Shown in pieces: positions 5,270 through 5,968 of a DNA stretch of 5,968 bases (position 1 is the stretch's first letter; each line of letters begins with the position of its first letter). Below the pieces are notes generated by a model. It saw only the letters and a list, made by a program, of their open reading frames with translations. It did no database searches and had not been told where the DNA came from. Where the stretch lies: contig CANJXD010000373.1 of the NCBI GenBank assembly GCA_947478535.1, positions 1 through 5,968 of the forward strand, read 5' to 3'. Both the position numbers and the translations under genes were made by a program. Source of the DNA: Acetobacteraceae bacterium. GTDB taxonomy: Bacteria; Pseudomonadota; Alphaproteobacteria; Acetobacterales; Acetobacteraceae.

Positions 5270-5968
5270 ATGGATATCGTCACCGTGGCCGGCACGCTGC
5301 CGAACCACTTCAACCTGCCGATCTGGGTGGCGCAGGATATGGGCCTGTTCCGCCGCTGGGACATCGAGGTGGACCTGTTCCTGCACACCTCGATCGATGA
5401 GGTCTTCGCCCGCATCAAGGACGGGCGTGCGCGCATCGGCCGCAACTCCACGGAGATGGTGATCCTCGACCGGGAGCGGGGCGGCACGCAGACGATCATC
5501 GGCGGCAACCTGAACCGTCTGCCCTTCAATTTCATCGCCCGGCCGGAGATCACCGGCTTCGCCGATCTGCGCGGCAAGACGATCGGCGTCTCCTCCCTCG
5601 CCGCCGGCAGTTCCTCGCTGATCATGGACCTGCTGGCCTCCCACGGGCTGCACTACCCCGGCGATTATCGCCTGCTGGCGATGGGCCCGATGGTGACGCG
5701 CTGGGACATGCTGCGGAGCGGGGAGATCGATGCGGGGTTGCAGGGCGTGCCCTACAACTTCCTGGCGCTGGACCATGGCTATCGCGACCTGCCGCTGAGC
5801 GCGGATGGCGATTCCGGCGAATTCGCCTTTACCTGCTACAGCACCGACATCGCCTGGGGTGAGGCGAACCGGGACCTGGTCGAGCGCTTCATGGCCGCGA
5901 CGATCGAGGCCTATCGCGTGATCTTCTCCGATGACCCCGCGCCCGACGACATCGCCCATGTCCATATG
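5270..5968 (+). CDS. NMT1/THI5-like substrate-binding-domain protein without signal peptide (3' end beyond the window)
   Basis: An open frame of 233 codons from an ATG with a good ribosome binding site runs in frame off the right edge, so the C-terminus is missing; relatives are usually about 300-340 residues. The fold class is the type 2 periplasmic-binding / NMT1-THI5 family used by ABC importers for sulfonates, nitrate, pyrimidine-like and aromatic compounds. Visible features: LPIWVAQDMGLFRRWDIEVDL (16-36), the GLF-x-x-x-(I/L)-x-V segment that opens this family; ARIKDGRARIG (47-57); a first-lobe region with TEMVILDRERGG (61-72); FADLRGKTIGVSSLAAGSSSL (97-117), the classic DLKGKKIGV-type hinge motif; and a second-lobe LRSGEIDAGLQGVPYNF (148-164). 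There is no signal sequence: the protein begins MDIVTVAGTLPNHF and an in-frame TGA sits 15 nt upstream, ruling out a longer form. It may be a cytoplasmic binding-fold enzyme or sensor, or depend on another export route. It lies 51 bp after the isomerase-like gene, probably in the same operon. Confidence 0.8.
   Translation, partial: MDIVTVAGTLPNHFNLPIWVAQDMGLFRRWDIEVDLFLHTSIDEVFARIKDGRARIGRNSTEMVILDRERGGTQTIIGGNLNRLPFNFIARPEITGFADLRGKTIGVSSLAAGSSSLIMDLLASHGLHYPGDYRLLAMGPMVTRWDMLRSGEIDAGLQGVPYNFLALDHGYRDLPLSADGDSGEFAFTCYSTDIAWGEANRDLVERFMAATIEAYRVIFSDDPAPDDIAHVHM

Noticed and set aside
4100..5965. A 621-codon open frame on the minus strand
   Set aside because: It lies opposite three well-supported genes and its product is rich in His, Arg, Gln and Gly with no family motif. 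Long antisense frames are expected in DNA this GC-rich.

Overview
The window is very GC-rich (about 70% by eye, with G or C at most third codon positions). It carries five protein-coding genes and almost no spare DNA. The proteins and their codon use look like a soil or rhizosphere alphaproteobacterium, possibly Acetobacteraceae/Roseomonas-like or a related group with many Bug-type binding proteins. This is an inference from style only; no rRNA or tRNA marker is present to confirm it.

Layout. On the minus strand, 6-2312 encodes a complete molybdenum-hydroxylase large (molybdopterin-binding) subunit of the xanthine dehydrogenase / CoxL-like aldehyde oxidase family. It reads leftward, so any FeS and FAD partner subunits would lie beyond the left edge. 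A 134-bp divergent intergenic region (2313-2446) separates it from a rightward gene group. That group contains two Bug/TctC-type periplasmic solute-binding proteins (2447-3436 and 3531-4499), a small Asp/Glu racemase / maleate isomerase-like enzyme with both catalytic-type cysteines (4508-5218), and an NMT1/THI5-like substrate-binding-domain protein that runs off the right edge (5270-5968). The last gene has no room for a signal peptide.

How the genes could work together (inference). The two Bug proteins would capture a carboxylated compound outside the inner membrane. The molybdenum hydroxylase would oxidise or hydroxylate an aldehyde or N-heterocycle, and the isomerase/racemase-like enzyme would act on a dicarboxylate or related acid. 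Such a set fits a small catabolic and uptake locus of accessory character. No membrane permease, ATPase or regulator is visible in the window, and the substrate cannot be read from sequence.

Non-coding signals are modest: an 8-bp AT-rich palindrome in the divergent region, a hairpin just after the first Bug gene with a TTGACA hexamer in its loop, and three TGTGAT-centred units spaced exactly 14 bp apart at the end of the isomerase gene, which put a TGA in all three frames. I found no convincing evidence of a new defence system, mobile element, CRISPR array or RNA gene.
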